The notes under the pieces were generated by a model. That model was not told the origin of the DNA. It did not search any database and was given only the letters and a program-made list of their open reading frames with translations. From NCBI GenBank assembly GCA_964495825.1, contig CAZBWI010000050.1, positions 1 through 34,136 on the forward strand: 34,136 bases of DNA, given 5' to 3'. The stretch comes from CAJBLF01 sp964495825 (GTDB taxonomy: Bacteria; Patescibacteriota; Gracilibacteria; Absconditabacterales; Absconditicoccaceae). Positions 1-11,204 of the stretch are shown here, in pieces (position 1 is the stretch's first letter; each line of letters opens with the position of its first letter). The translations under genes and the position numbers were made by a program.

Positions 1-120
1 ATAAATGTCATCTTTTATTTTGTTAAGGATAAATCCTTAACAATTTTACTGACATTTCTATTTTTGCCTAGTACTGACATTTTAACCTTGCTGTGACAGG
101 GAGTTTTTTATTTTATTGAC
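1..120. repeat. Left arm of a long inverted repeat at the window ends
   Basis: Two copies of ACTGACATTT (48-57, 73-82) sit 25 bases apart, and a reversed near-copy lies at 3-11. The reverse complement of 44-120 aligns, at an estimated 70% by eye, with 33978-34056 at the other end, including two TGTCAGT motifs spaced 26 bases apart there. A perfect palindrome lies at 21-42 (10-base arms TGTTAAGGAT / ATCCTTAACA, 2-base loop). Paired inverted ends with repeated short motifs would fit transposase-binding ends of an insertion sequence whose body lies outside the window. No transposase is present here, so this is inference. Confidence 0.55.
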
Positions 121-167
121 CTTTTATTTAAAATATATATTCTTTCAAAAAAATAAAAACAAGCTGT

Positions 168-566
168 ATGGAACTAACAATACAAGATCTAAAAAAAGAC
201 ATGTTGGTAAAAGTTGTATTTTACCATTCACAAATGCCGGAAAGTTTTTTTTCCAAGGAATTGGGAATTGTCCATACCTTGGACATAAACAACAATATTA
301 TCATTATCGAGATGCTTACTCATGATTTTCATAGCAATAAGAGTATCATCATCACAGATTTCTTTATCGACCCGAGCCAGCGCGAAAAAGTGGTAAACAA
401 AAACATACATCACCACCGTCAATTCTATAGACTGGAACCATGTGATATACAGGAATTACAAGCAGCACAACAACATCTCATGGTCTTTTATGAACAAGAG
501 AAAAAAAAGATAAAGGAGCTCCAAAAATCACTTAAGTTTCTTACATCCCTTATCAAACAAGCATAA
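168..566 (+). CDS. Hypothetical protein, 132 aa
   Basis: I do not recognise this protein. The 132-residue product has no signal peptide or membrane segment. Residues about 1-80 look like a mixed alpha/beta domain. The last 35 residues are rich in Gln, Glu and Lys and probably form a helix or short coiled coil. There is a histidine-rich stretch near residue 82. It holds a single glycine, so its lack of TGA codons says nothing about origin. It stands alone, stops at TAA and is followed at once by a rho-independent terminator, so it is a monocistronic unit. No clear Shine-Dalgarno sequence precedes the ATG. Confidence 0.7.
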   Translation: MELTIQDLKKDMLVKVVFYHSQMPESFFSKELGIVHTLDINNNIIIIEMLTHDFHSNKSIIITDFFIDPSQREKVVNKNIHHHRQFYRLEPCDIQELQAAQQHLMVFYEQEKKKIKELQKSLKFLTSLIKQA

Positions 567-586
567 ATTCACCTCCTACCTTTCTT

Positions 587-615
587 AATCCTCTGTTTCC
601 CAGAGGATTTTTTTA
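587..615 (+). terminator. Rho-independent terminator of the 168-566 gene
   Basis: A perfect 9-base stem, AATCCTCTG (587-595) with CAGAGGATT (601-609), closes a 5-base loop and runs into a T tract, 20 bases after the stop codon. Confidence 0.85.
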
Positions 616-674
616 TGATTATATATATTTTTTATCTGATTGGTTGTTTAAAATTTTATATTTTCACCTAAAAA

Positions 675-1817
675 ATGACAAAAATATCACATCTGGATAT
701 ACTTAGGCGTATATTTATTTTGATCGACGAACTAGTGATGTATATATCACGAATAAAGATACGTAAGATATTACTCTCAGGAAGTCGAATCCTTCTACTT
801 TTCCTAGCTTTTTTGTATTCTGACAATACCATGATCGGTTTCTCAGAATTTGGATTTCTCTCAGGAAACGAACAAATCAATACAGTAAGTTTTGATATCA
901 CATGAGGATTTACTACTGGTTTTACTATTATTATCGAAAATAAAGAACAGACGTGAATAACCTACAAACTTGAATTTGTGGATGCAAGCATAACCAATGA
1001 TTCATTCACAAATAAGACCTGCCTGAGTCCCAACCAGGATCAAATAGTCTGAAAATATATCACTGGCGATACTTCACCATTTACATTACCAGCAGGAGCC
1101 ACGTGAACTAAAACTATCTCCGTAACATTTCCAAATACCTATAATGGACTTTATCATGGATGTATCACCTTAAATGCTATTACCAATGATCAAAATGGAT
1201 ATACTAACACTTTACCTACGAGATGAATTTTTTTGGATGCAAACGTCCATTCCAATATTTTCTCATTCATAGTCAAAGCATATCCCTCAAACCGTGTATA
1301 TCAATCTACGAATAATGCAAATAAATGAGTGATAAAAATCTATAATACAAACAAACAGTTTGTTGCTTCCAGTACAGAATTTGAGTTAGATAGTGACGGA
1401 TATGGGACATGAGAAATTACTCTCACACCATGAACCTATTATGCTGTATTTAAATGACAATCACATCTAGCTTCTTATCTGAGTTGAATTACCTTTACTG
1501 GTTCGTGAGATATACTAGATTTTACAACAGGATCAAACCTTTATGGTGCACAAACACTTGACCCTCTTACAGACAATGGATGGAGATACCAAACAGCATG
1601 AGATCTTAAAAATATAGATGGAGAATATGATTTCGTTATCAATGGAAACGATATTTCCATCATTCTCTTCGGTACCTTCCCTCAATGAGCGGGGGTACTA
1701 GATCCGAGAAATCTCAATGGTGATACGATGATCAATGCCTCAGACATCAGTATCATAGGAGCGAATTGTCTTAAACAGGACGCATTCGCTACGATAGGAG
1801 GTATATTTACTTGGTAA
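675..1817 (+). CDS. Secreted protein with C-terminal dockerin-like module
   Basis: The frame is open for 380 residues only if TGA is glycine. An alternative ATG at 738 would put a short basic N-region before the hydrophobic segment (LLLFLAFLY) and make a more ordinary signal peptide. Residues about 75-180 form an unidentified beta-rich domain. Residues about 190-300 resemble the carboxypeptidase-regulatory-like module often found before dockerins (pattern PGTYYAVFKGQSHL, then LDFTTG). Residues 308-375 hold two calcium-loop repeats: DGEYDFVINGND from residue 315, and NLNGDTMINASD, both fitting D/N-x-D/N/E-x-D-xxx-N-xx-D. This is the duplicated F-hand plan of a type I dockerin. The same C-terminal half recurs in the 4316-6601 protein. 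It is the first gene of the surface block, 9 bases before the next. Its partner would be one of the cohesin-like domains nearby. The dockerin call is by motif; binding is inferred. Confidence 0.72.
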
Positions 1818-1826
1818 TATACAACA

Positions 1827-3605
1827 ATGAAATTCACTACACGTTCAGTAAAAATTGGACTATCGTTGGTAACAGCCATCGTAAGCATTTTTGGTTTGGC
1901 TGTTTTTGCTAACAATCCTCATTTTAGTATCGTACCTGATACACTTACAGGTAAACTCCATTGTGAATATCAATTTGGTATGATTATCAACCCTGAAGGA
2001 AGCTGATATAACGCTTTTGAAAACACAATACAATTTCAAAGTTGATATGTACTTGTGACACCTGTTTCTATAAACACAAATATATTCAATGGTGTTACTT
2101 CACATTTTATTACTTGATCTTTATATAGAGCATGGTGAACGATGTTACCAGGAACATATTCAACAGCAACTATCACCTGATTGCTCTTCAATTTCAAAAC
2201 GCTCCAAAACATCACGTCAACTCAGCTCATATTTACCACACTTACAGGATGATCAATTACTTTTGATCCTAATACAACTGATGATGGAATAGTGTTAAAT
2301 TCTAGTATAAATTCTTTTGATATTCTTCAGTCTGTAAATACTGGAACATATACATTTGTTCCATTGCCTTGTATTTTTGATACTACCCCACCTAGTATAT
2401 GATGGAACTATCCTACTAATGGATTAAGATTTGTTCCTTATAATAGTACTATTACCTTAGTACTCTATGATCGAGTAGGTTCACAAATATGATGATCTGA
2501 TCCTCGGATGACTCACAACAATAATACAGAACACTATCGGTATTCATGAAATGATACTTCAAATATAGCTAATTATGTTCCTGTCCCTACTTCATGACCA
2601 AAAGTAGACAATCAAGAAGGAGTGAACAGCTGAACAATTTCTCTCACAATAGCATGTCCAACTTGCTCATGATGAGCAGGATGGTCATATACATTCATAC
2701 CAGGAAGTCCAAGTTTAACTATTACTGAACGAACCTGAACAAATACTATCAACATGCTAACGCGACAAAACAAGATCAGGTGATATTTCTTGAGCCTTAC
2801 AGCACCAGCTCCGTATGAGATTGAGAAACAAGTATACGTTTATCGAACAGGAATTGACAATCCAAATCCAGACGGTAACATCCATACTGGACATTGATCT
2901 TTTTCATTTAATGCACCACAAAATCCTACCATCACTAGAATACAACCATCAACATCATCAAATATTCCTACAACCTTCTCATGATTTGTGTTTAATTTTG
3001 AGGATGATCGAGCAGGCGTTGATACGGGAACCATCAGCATCACCATACCAGAATATCATTCATGAACGAAATTTTATACCGGACATACCTACTCATGAAA
3101 CGAACTCACTATCACACTTATAGGATGATCACCAGGAACTGGAAACTCATGATCATATCAAGTAGCATTTAATACACTTCGACCATTCCCATCAAATGCT
3201 ACTATTCAGATAACATGATTTGTAAAGGATCTTGCAGGAAATATCTGAACATACATAGGATCATTTACGACAGCGATGAGTTGTGAAGATCGAGGATGCG
3301 CTGATTATTTTACTGTAAATATCTTCACAGGATTCAACGCATGATCATTCCACTTCACGGGAACATTGATCCAAGTCACTGGTACAGTTATTTGATCGCC
3401 ATATCCATATCTCACTGGAATATATAATGATACACTGATGTGTGGACGACCATATAGCTGAACTCTATTAACAGGAAATATCTGAATCTATGACACGAGT
3501 GGTATCCAAATCAATGGATATCTCTATACCGGTAATATTCTTTATATTACAGGTCTTGATGGATTAAACTTCATATATGACAATGGCACTATCATCATCC
3601 AATAG
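1827..3605 (+). CDS. Secreted cohesin-like / Ig-like repeat protein
   Basis: The 592-residue product stops at TAG and uses TGA for many glycines. It starts with a typical signal peptide (basic MKFTTRSVK, then a hydrophobic core, likely cleavage after VFA). Residues about 32-185 are beta-rich with a cohesin-like flavour: an alternating beta pattern around an NTIQFQSGY motif, later LLFNFKT. Residues about 185-590 look like successive Ig-like folds, with the phrase FEDDRAGVDTGTISI echoed in the next two large proteins (DEWAGVDSGTIVI and DDRAGVNSGTIII). No C-terminal anchor is seen, so the protein is probably secreted and held by others. Cohesin homology is weak by eye and could be another Ig-like fold. 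Confidence 0.65.
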
Positions 3606-3632
3606 TTTTTTATTCTTATAAATAGTAAGCAA

Positions 3633-4316
3633 ATGAAAAAAATACTGCTCATAGGAATCCTCACGCTGATTGTAAACATAACCTCAGCTAGTGAAATCAA
3701 ATTTTCTCCTGATCAATGAAATATCAAAAACTGATGTCTCGTAGCAACTGATGTATTTATAGATACTAACACAAATCAGATAGCAGCAACGGATATCGTC
3801 ATGGAAAGTTCTCTCGAATATATGGATTTCGTACCTAACAAAGAAAATGGTTTATTTCCATATTTTTTTCCTCCAAAAACGGGAAATAATATTGTCCATA
3901 TTATAGGATTTATCTCTGACCCAAAAAAAACGGTATCATGATCATGAATCATTGGCAAACTCTTCTTTAGACAGAGATCTACTACTGATACGAACGGATC
4001 TATTAAATTATATTTTGCAGGAAAATGAAAAACCTATGATAGCAATCTCAGCATCCTCTGAGGTAAAGATATTTTGGACACTGTAGGTAGTGCATCATAT
4101 ACTTTTAGTGAAAGTGGTTCATGTGAATATCCTGCAGACTATAAAATTATAGGATGATTTTCACATATGTCTCCAGAAGCAGCTCTTCAAGCAACTATAA
4201 ACAAAATCAAATGGCAACAATGGTTACAAAATTTCTTTAGTTTTAGGACACTCATCGGATTGATATGATTGATCATCATAATTCTGCTCTTTATTTATTT
4301 CAAAAAAAAGAAATAA
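3633..4316 (+). CDS. Membrane-anchored single cohesin-like domain protein
   Basis: This 227-residue product has an N-terminal signal peptide (about 1-20), one extracellular domain at about 25-165, and a C-terminal hydrophobic helix at about 202-220 followed by a lysine cluster (FKKKK), so it is anchored with the domain outside. The domain reads like a cohesin: a first strand with VATDVFIDTN, then ATDIVMES and LEYMDFVP, a late IIGKLFFRQ strand, and a closing ILDTVGSASYTF. Cohesins bind dockerins in a calcium-dependent way, and a short membrane-anchored cohesin beside dockerin genes is the expected anchoring part. Its TAA stop overlaps the next ATG by one base, showing tight coupling. The fold call is by pattern; sequence identity to known cohesins is low. 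Confidence 0.65.
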
Positions 4317-6601
4317 TGAAAAAAAGGATAGCACGATATACTATTATACCATCGCTCTTGCTCTTAGTAGGAATAATGGTTTCTTTTGTTGTAGGACAGT
4401 ATTATTATTTTGATGATGGAGGTAATCCGCGAAGACAGTGATGTACAAGAAATCTGGAAGTCAATGCTACGACCGATAGTCATACAACCTGAGCTTTGGC
4501 TGGTCTTCTAAGCATCAGATTTGATCCTTTGCATTTTTTGTACTATACAGGAGATACAGCAGCTTGACTTCAAACTAATCTTTTCGAAGCCAATAGTGAT
4601 ATGTTTACTTATTATTCAAATCCAAATCTTTTCCCTCAATGGATAGATACTGGTACAAAAAACATTCTCCATATAGACCGTTACAATTCTTTGATTCCAT
4701 TTAAAGGTGATACACGATATGGAAGAATTTTGAATATAACACCAAAATACAATCCTTCTGATTATACATGATTTTTTGCTTTCGTGTATGCAAATGATAC
4801 TGTACAAACATCCTTGAGTTATTGAGGAAAAAATATTATCGATTCTTGATATCAATATAGTCATCTTACGTGATATTATCATGTAGATCAACTTCCTTGT
4901 ATCGATGATGGAATACCACCAACAGATACTCTCATCGTCCCTGTAGGATGAAATAAGATATCATATCTCAGTGGTATCACCATTTCACTTACGGAAAATG
5001 GTGGAAGTGCTCTTGATGTCCCCTATGTATGGACTGGCGGACTTCCTGGTATAGGAATACGAACAGGAAATCAATGGAATCTCACTAATCAATATGGAAT
5101 ACATTTCGATACATTTGTCTTGGCTATCTCATGAAATGGAAACTATAAATATTTCACAGGAGGAATGTTTTCTCCAGCAGGTACATTAGCGTATTCTACA
5201 AATGGTATGACTCGACAATTCCGTAATAAGAATTATACAATAGTTATCGATCCTACTGAGCTCTTCGATTATGGGATAGAAAAAAGAATTGAAATATCTT
5301 GATCTGTATATGATTGGAAATGACTCAAAGATACTATTTCCTATAATTTTAATAATCCTCGATGACCAACACTTATTCTATGATCTCCTAATCCTGCAGC
5401 ATGAGCAAATGGACTTGGAACTACTATGCCAGTTATCCTCTGAATCCAGGATGAATGGGCTGGTGTTGATTCATGAACAATTGTTATAACATTATCTGGA
5501 GTAAATGGAACTAATTATGGACCATATATATTTACAGGAAATAGTTTACATCTCTCAGGCGTTGCTGGAGATGCACTTTTGCCTGATTATTATATCACCA
5601 TCACCTGAGAAGCTCCATTTCCAACATCATGACATATCCAAGTAAGTTGGTATGCAAAAGATATGGAAGGTTCTTCAGGTAGTGGAAGTTATATTTTTCA
5701 TACTGCACCATCTTGTGCTGATTATGGATGTTGTAATACTGTCTATATACAAACAGGATGATCCACTCTTCCATTTCTCTATAACTGATTTATATTAAAT
5801 ATTACTTGATGATTTAATACTTCATTTACATGGACAATAGGAGATTATACCTGATACATTGACTGCGGACTCTGATGATCCTCAGCACTTGATATTTATA
5901 AAGGAACTGAAGAAAATTCATGAATTGCCACCTATCTTAGTTTCCATGATCTTTCTGATTTGATATTCTCATGAGATATCAGTGTGAGAGCAACACTTTC
6001 ATGACAGACCATATATCTCCAAAGTACGAATCTCATAGCATTTGATATCAAAGCATTCCCTTCCAATCGTGTGTATCAATCTACAAATAATGCAAATATT
6101 TGAGTATTAAAATTCTACGATACTAATAAGAATTATATCTGAAGTAGCCAACCATTTACGCTTAATGATAATGGTACGTGAACTGTTCTCGTAAACATCG
6201 ATCCTGGAATTTACTATGTATTTTTCAAATGACAATCCCACCTAGCATCATATCTTAGCTGAGTGAGTGTAGTAAGTTGAAGTATAAACACTTTTGATTT
6301 TACTACTGGCAACAACCTCTATGGCACACAAACATTAGATACTGAAACTGATGATGGATATAGATATCAGACAGCATGAGATCTCCAAAATACTGATGGA
6401 GAATATGATTTCGTTATCAATGGAAATGATATCTCTATTATGCTTTATTATACATTCCCTGATTTATCAGTCAATGTACTCGATCCAAGAAATTTGAATG
6501 GAGATTCTGCAATCAATGCATCAGATCTCAGTGTGATATGAACTAATTGTTTAATGCAAGATCCATTCGCAGTGATATGAGGAACATTCACACGACATTA
6601 A
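4316..6601 (+). CDS. Large surface protein: cohesin-like N-domain, Ig-like middle, dockerin-like C-end
   Basis: The 761-residue protein uses TGA for dozens of glycines. A signal anchor (about 8-28) precedes a cohesin-like domain (about 40-190, with LAGLLSIRFDPLHF). Ig-like domains follow to about residue 570, including a Cys-rich CADYGCC motif. Residues about 575-680 repeat the module seen in the 675-1817 protein (SNRVYQSTNNAN, then FKGQSHLASYLS). Residues 687-755 form a dockerin-like pair of calcium loops (DGEYDFVINGND from residue 694, then NLNGDSAINASD). Having both modules, it could act as an adaptor scaffoldin, linking a dockerin partner to a cohesin elsewhere. It starts inside the stop of the upstream gene. 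The first 570 residues are paralogous to the next gene's product, with DNA stretches nearly identical, so the pair arose by tandem duplication. Confidence 0.75.
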
Positions 6602-8340
6602 TAGATCTCTTTTATATTACTATCTTTTACGAGAAGAATGAAACATCAAGTAGCTAAGTACATCAGTATATCGCTACTTACCCTCATCCTCTGAGCGGCA
6701 GTTTCTCTCGTTACTGCACAATATTATTATTTTAGTCCATCTACAACTACCACACCATATCAACAGTGATGCAATGAACAACTTGATATTATGGCAACAA
6801 CTGCAAACGATATAACAGGTGCAGCTGCATGACTCCTCAGTCTGAGATTTGACCCACTTCATTTTTCATATTTTACCTGAGATAATGTAGCTGACCTTCA
6901 AGTATATCTCTTTGAAGCGAATGTTTCTACGATATTTCCAATGTATTCTAATCCACTTCTTTTCCCACAATGGATCGATACATCCAAAACTATTCTTCAT
7001 ATCGACCGTTATAAAAATTGAAGTACTTTCTTAGGTACAGGTCTATATGGAAAATTGTATTTTACTCCAAGATACAGTCCATTGGAATATACATGAACAT
7101 TTACTATAGTCTATGCGAATGACACAATACAAACATCCTTGAGTTATGGAGGGAAAAATATTATCGATTCTTGATATCAATATAATCATCTTACGTGATA
7201 TTATTATGTCTATCAGAAGCCATGTGTCGATGATCTTATAGCTCCTACTCCAACTATTTCACCAAATGGTGGGACCAAAAAATCTCATCTTAGTGGTATT
7301 CAACTGACTCTGTTAGAAAATATAGGAAATACGAATGTACCCTATGTATGGACCGGCGGGCTTCCTGGTATAGGAATACGAACAGGAAATAACCGATGAA
7401 TTAATAACCAGTATGGCGTGAATTTCGATACCTTCGTTATCAGTATTTCAGGGAATAATCAGTATAGGTATTTCACAGGAGGAATGTTTTCTCCAGCAGG
7501 TACACTTTCTGCAATTCCTTCATTTAAGACGTGGCAATATCGCAATAAGAATTTTGTAGTGAATATAGATCCATCAGAACTCTTTGATTATGGTATAGAA
7601 AAAAAAATAGAAATATCATGATATGTTAGTGATCGAAATAACAATATTTCTGATATTTCAACCAGTTTCAATACACCTATTAGACCGTGGCTCATTACAT
7701 GATCAACTATTCCAGCATGAGGAGCAGTTGGAGTAACAACTACCACACCTGTACGTCTTGGTATCGCTGATGATCGAGCATGAGTAAATTCCGGAACTAT
7801 TATCATCACCCTCTCATGAATCAATGGAACTAATTATGGGCCATATATATTCTCCGGCGATGATCTCAATCTTTCTGGAGTACAAGGAATAGCCAATCAA
7901 CCTGATTATTATATTACTATTTCTGGACATGTAACATTCCCAAGTTCATGAATTATCAGTGTAAGTGTTTATGCAGAAGATATGGCTGGTAATATTGATA
8001 ATATCAATGATTATTTTTTCACAACCAAACCTTCATGTGCTGACTACGGTTGTTGTCATGATGTCTATATCCAAACAGGTACTAATCTTCCTTTCTTTTA
8101 TACTTGATTTATCCTTAATATTTCATGAGGTCTTAATCCATCTTTCACATGAGCAGAAAATACCGGCTTCATAGATTGTGGACTTGGATGATCTTCAGGA
8201 CTAAGTATCTATAAAGGAACTGAATACAATACAGGAATCGCTACGTATGTTAGCTATCATGATTTACCAAACCTTGTTATTTCTGGTTACAATGTCAAAG
8301 CAACACTTTCATGAACAACCTTATATCTCCAAAAAATATA
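4316..8340 (+). repeat. Tandem gene duplication (4316-6030 and 6638-8340)
   Basis: The first three quarters of the two adjacent surface genes align throughout. Around 4790-4880 and 7110-7210 the DNA is nearly identical, and both encode PYVWTGGLPGIGIRTGN. The 3' quarters differ: dockerin-like in the first, SLH-like in the second. At one aligned codon the first copy has TGA (4823-4825) and the second GGA (7148-7150), followed by GGA and GGG, which supports TGA meaning glycine. Confidence 0.85.
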
Positions 8341-9133
8341 TATTCCTCCTGTATTGGGATGATGAGCTTGATGAGGTTGATGATGACAATTATATATAGA
8401 CAATTGTCTCATTCCTAGCCAATTAGCATGTGCTAATGAGGAAGGTGAAGATTATTCTGAAAGTTTCTATGACAACACTTGTTGTGCTCTTACGACCTGA
8501 CATACTGCACCGAGTTGTGATGTTTCCGACTCTCCATATAATGAAGAAATTACTGACGCATTTTTACGATGATACAATCTCAATATCACTAATAAATGTC
8601 CTATAGATACTGCTCGCCTCGATGATAATATCAAAAGAATAGAAGCAGCAAAGATGCTCTCAATGTTTACTATCCAAGTCATAGGTCTTTATCCAGATAC
8701 CCATAAGCTTGGTTGTGATGCATACAATGATATTTCATCATTGACCCCAGAAATGAGATTTTATGCTCAGACTGCTTGTCAGCTCAATATTATGGGATTA
8801 GAACAAGATGGGAAAACACCTAAAAAATCCTTTGATCCGTATGATTTAGTAGATAGACCACAATTTGGTACGATGTTGTCTAGATTGGTATATGGCGACA
8901 AATATAATATCTATCCATGAGAAGAATCTCTTTATCAACGATACGAAAAACATCTTAAAGCACTCAATAGAGATGGTATCATGACCAAAATTCAAAATCC
9001 TTGGATCTTAGAAAAAAGAGCACGAGTATTAATTATGCTTCATAGAATCTATACAGAAAATCTTGTAGCACAATATCGCCTTGTAGCACCTGCTCATAAT
9101 TGAGCAATTGTATTATTAGAAAATGTCTGGTAA
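6638..9133 (+). CDS. Large surface protein: cohesin-like N-domain, Ig-like middle, SLH-like C-end
   Basis: The 831-residue protein begins with a signal anchor (about 8-28), then repeats the cohesin-like domain (about 40-190, LLSLRFDPLHF) and Ig-like region (to about 570) of the preceding gene. It then diverges: a glycine-rich linker at about 574-583 is coded almost entirely by TGA, followed by a Cys-containing stretch. Residues about 660-820 form an SLH-like module (RIEAAKML, YPDT, DISS, ACQLNIMG, FDP, RPQFGTMLSRL). SLH domains attach proteins to cell-wall polymers. Cohesin plus SLH is the layout of anchoring scaffoldins in cellulosome systems. A near-identical SLH-like end occurs in the 23962-26925 protein. 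SLH identity is fairly firm; the cohesin call is tentative. The gene stops at TAA, with a second TAA just after. Confidence 0.75.
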
Positions 9134-9243
9134 TAAATATATAAATACTTAGTGATACACCACTGCAAACGTAATCTATTGTTCTCTTGGAAACCATTAG
9201 ATAATTCTTATACTATCACTGTTTTAATATTTTCATATTACTC

Positions 9244-9861
9244 ATGAAAAAAATACTTTTTTTGATTTCTTTATGTACATTTGGATTCCTCTTGGCAGGT
9301 TGTGTACAACAACCAGAAACCTGCTCCATCGATCAGTGATTTTCTTGCGGAGCTACGACGTGAATATTAGACCTTACTGGAACTATAGATGCGGTAATGA
9401 ACGCTCTCAAAAACAATGATCTCATCACGTTATCGACATTCGTTGGTGATCAATGACTCCGTTTTTCTCCGTATGAACATGTAAATACCTGAACAGATAT
9501 CGTTCTCAATAGCTGAGAACTATATAATGGTTTATCGCTTTCCAGGACATTTATTCGAGGTTCATATGACGGTTCAGGAGAACCTATAGATCTACCGATT
9601 GGACAATATCGAGAGAAATTCGTCTACGATGTAGATTTCATAAACGCTCCTGAAGTGTATCATAACCAGAAATTCAAGAGAGGAAACATTATCAACAATA
9701 TCTTCGACGTCTATACTGGGAAAGAAATCGTCGAATATCACTTCCCACAGATCGATCCGCAGTACGAATGAATGGATTGGAGAAGCTTATATCTCGTCTT
9801 CGAAAACATCTGAGGACAGCGATACCTCATCGGCATCATCCACGGACAACGAACAATTTAA
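9244..9861 (+). CDS. Lipoprotein with NTF2-like domain, function unknown
   Basis: The 205-residue product has a lipoprotein signal: basic MKK, hydrophobic core, lipobox LAGC with the lipidated cysteine at residue 20. Six or so TGA codons are read as glycine. The mature part has a helix with NALKNNDLITLSTFVG and a closing strand pattern MDWRSLYLVFENIGGQRYLIGIIHGQ. These fit a small NTF2-like alpha+beta domain seen in many bacterial lipoproteins whose ligand is unknown. It lies 110 bases after the surface operon and is the last plus-strand gene before a convergent pair, so it may have its own promoter. It probably sits on the outer face of the membrane. Confidence 0.7.
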
Positions 9862-9983
9862 AAAACAAATTAAAATTAAGAATAAATAATGTATGACTTG
9901 TTTCATTATGAACTATGGTAACATTTACGATAGTCCGTGAAAACAAAATCCTACATTATTCATTTTTCTTTATTCATTATTCA
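9862..9983. repeat. Intergenic AT-rich element with inverted word arms
   Basis: The gap starts with an AATAAATAATGTA tract and ends with TACATTATTCATT and further TTCATTATT words, roughly the reverse complement. The core carries GAACTAT (9909-9915) and ATAGTCC (9928-9934), an inverted pair. The right arm runs into the 3' end of rlmN, whose TAA stop is at 9984-9986. Similar layouts occur elsewhere in the window. Confidence 0.5.
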
Positions 9984-11084
9984 TTATTTTTTCGTTAATT
10001 TCTCATACCCAAGTTGCCCGCATGCGCCCTTCATTTTCCTTCATAAACTATCTCTCACTGTCACGGTGATACCGCCGTCCTCCAGGATCTTTTTGAATTT
10101 CTGGATAGAAGCACTGTCGCTTTCGATATAATCGATAGCAGGGTTGGTATTATATGGAATCAAATTTACATGAGCCAATTTTTTCTTGAGGAACGCAGCC
10201 AATTGTTTAGCTAATTCTGGTTTATCAGTAACATCCTTGATCATAATATATTCGTAAAAGATTCTATTGTCAGTGGCATTGACGTATTCGCTGAGCACTC
10301 TATTGAGTTCGTCCAAAGGATATGCTTTGGCGATCGGCATCAATCTGTCGCGCAATTCTTGATTGGGCGCGTGAAGGGAAATAGCTAATTTGACAGGAAT
10401 TTCATCCTTCACTAATTGCTTGATTCACGGAATAATTCATGCGGTCGAAATCGTGATATGCCTGCGAGAAAGTGAAAATCCAGCTTCTTGTCTGAGCATA
10501 ATCTCAATGGATTTTTTGACATTGTCATAGTTTAATAATGGTTCACCCATTCACATAAAGACAATATTACGAACAGAATACCATGAACCATCTTCCTGCT
10601 TGCCGAATTTTTTCTTGATGTAGTTGTTCACATATAATACTTGTGAAATTATTTCATCCCGTGTCAGATTCCTTTTGAAGCCTAATTTTCACGTAACGCA
10701 GAAAGTACAGTTGATCGGACAACCGACCTGTGAAGAAATACATAATGTAATCCTATTCAGTTTTTCTTTATTGTCTTTCTGATATTTTTCGTCCTGCCAG
10801 TGGTACAAAATAACAGCTTCAATCATATACTCATCTTGTGTCTGAAATCAGATTTTGGTTGAGGTTTTATCTTCGAGTATATTCTCCACATCCAAAGTAA
10901 CAACAGAAAAATGTTGATCTAAATCCTCTCTCAAATCTTTTGAAAGCGTGGTCATTTGTGCAAAATCGATATTCTGATTTTTGAATATCTCTTGGTGAAT
11001 CTGCTTGATCCTGAACGGCTGAAGCTTGCGCTCCTTCACAAATTCCTGCAGTTTACCTGCGTCGAGTATGGATGGCCTTATCAT
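9984..11084 (-). CDS. rlmN: 23S rRNA/tRNA adenine C2 methyltransferase RlmN
   Basis: RlmN is a radical-SAM enzyme that methylates C2 of an adenine in 23S rRNA and in some tRNAs. The 366-residue length is normal. The radical-SAM cluster motif is C122-PIN-C126-TF-C129, followed by VTGKLGFKRNLT; the conserved Gly of TG is a TGA codon. SAM-binding and fold motifs such as KLAISLHAP and VNLIPYN follow. The reading frame crosses another TGA at 10041-10043 and continues into MKGACGQLGYE, which supplies the second catalytic cysteine (Cys355). Under the standard code the enzyme would lose it. Translation starts at the ATG at 11082-11084. It lies in the same direction as the methyltransferase upstream, with an AT-rich element between. 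Confidence 0.95.
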
Positions 11085-11204
11085 AATTTTGAATATTAAA
11101 TGTTAAATGTTGAATGAATGATTTGTCTATTTGTGGACTATAATAGCAATAGTTCATGCGCTTACAGAGACCATCACTGTTAGTTGTTAGTTATTCACTG
11201 TTAG
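11085..11204. repeat. Intergenic AT-rich element between two methyltransferase genes
   Basis: A left tract of AAATGTT/GAATGAATG words and a right tract of GTTAGTTGTTAGTTATTCACTGTTAGTT flank a core with GGACTAT and ATAGTTC, a near-inverted pair separated by about 8 bases. The plan matches the other word-armed elements in the window but the word differs. Confidence 0.45.
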
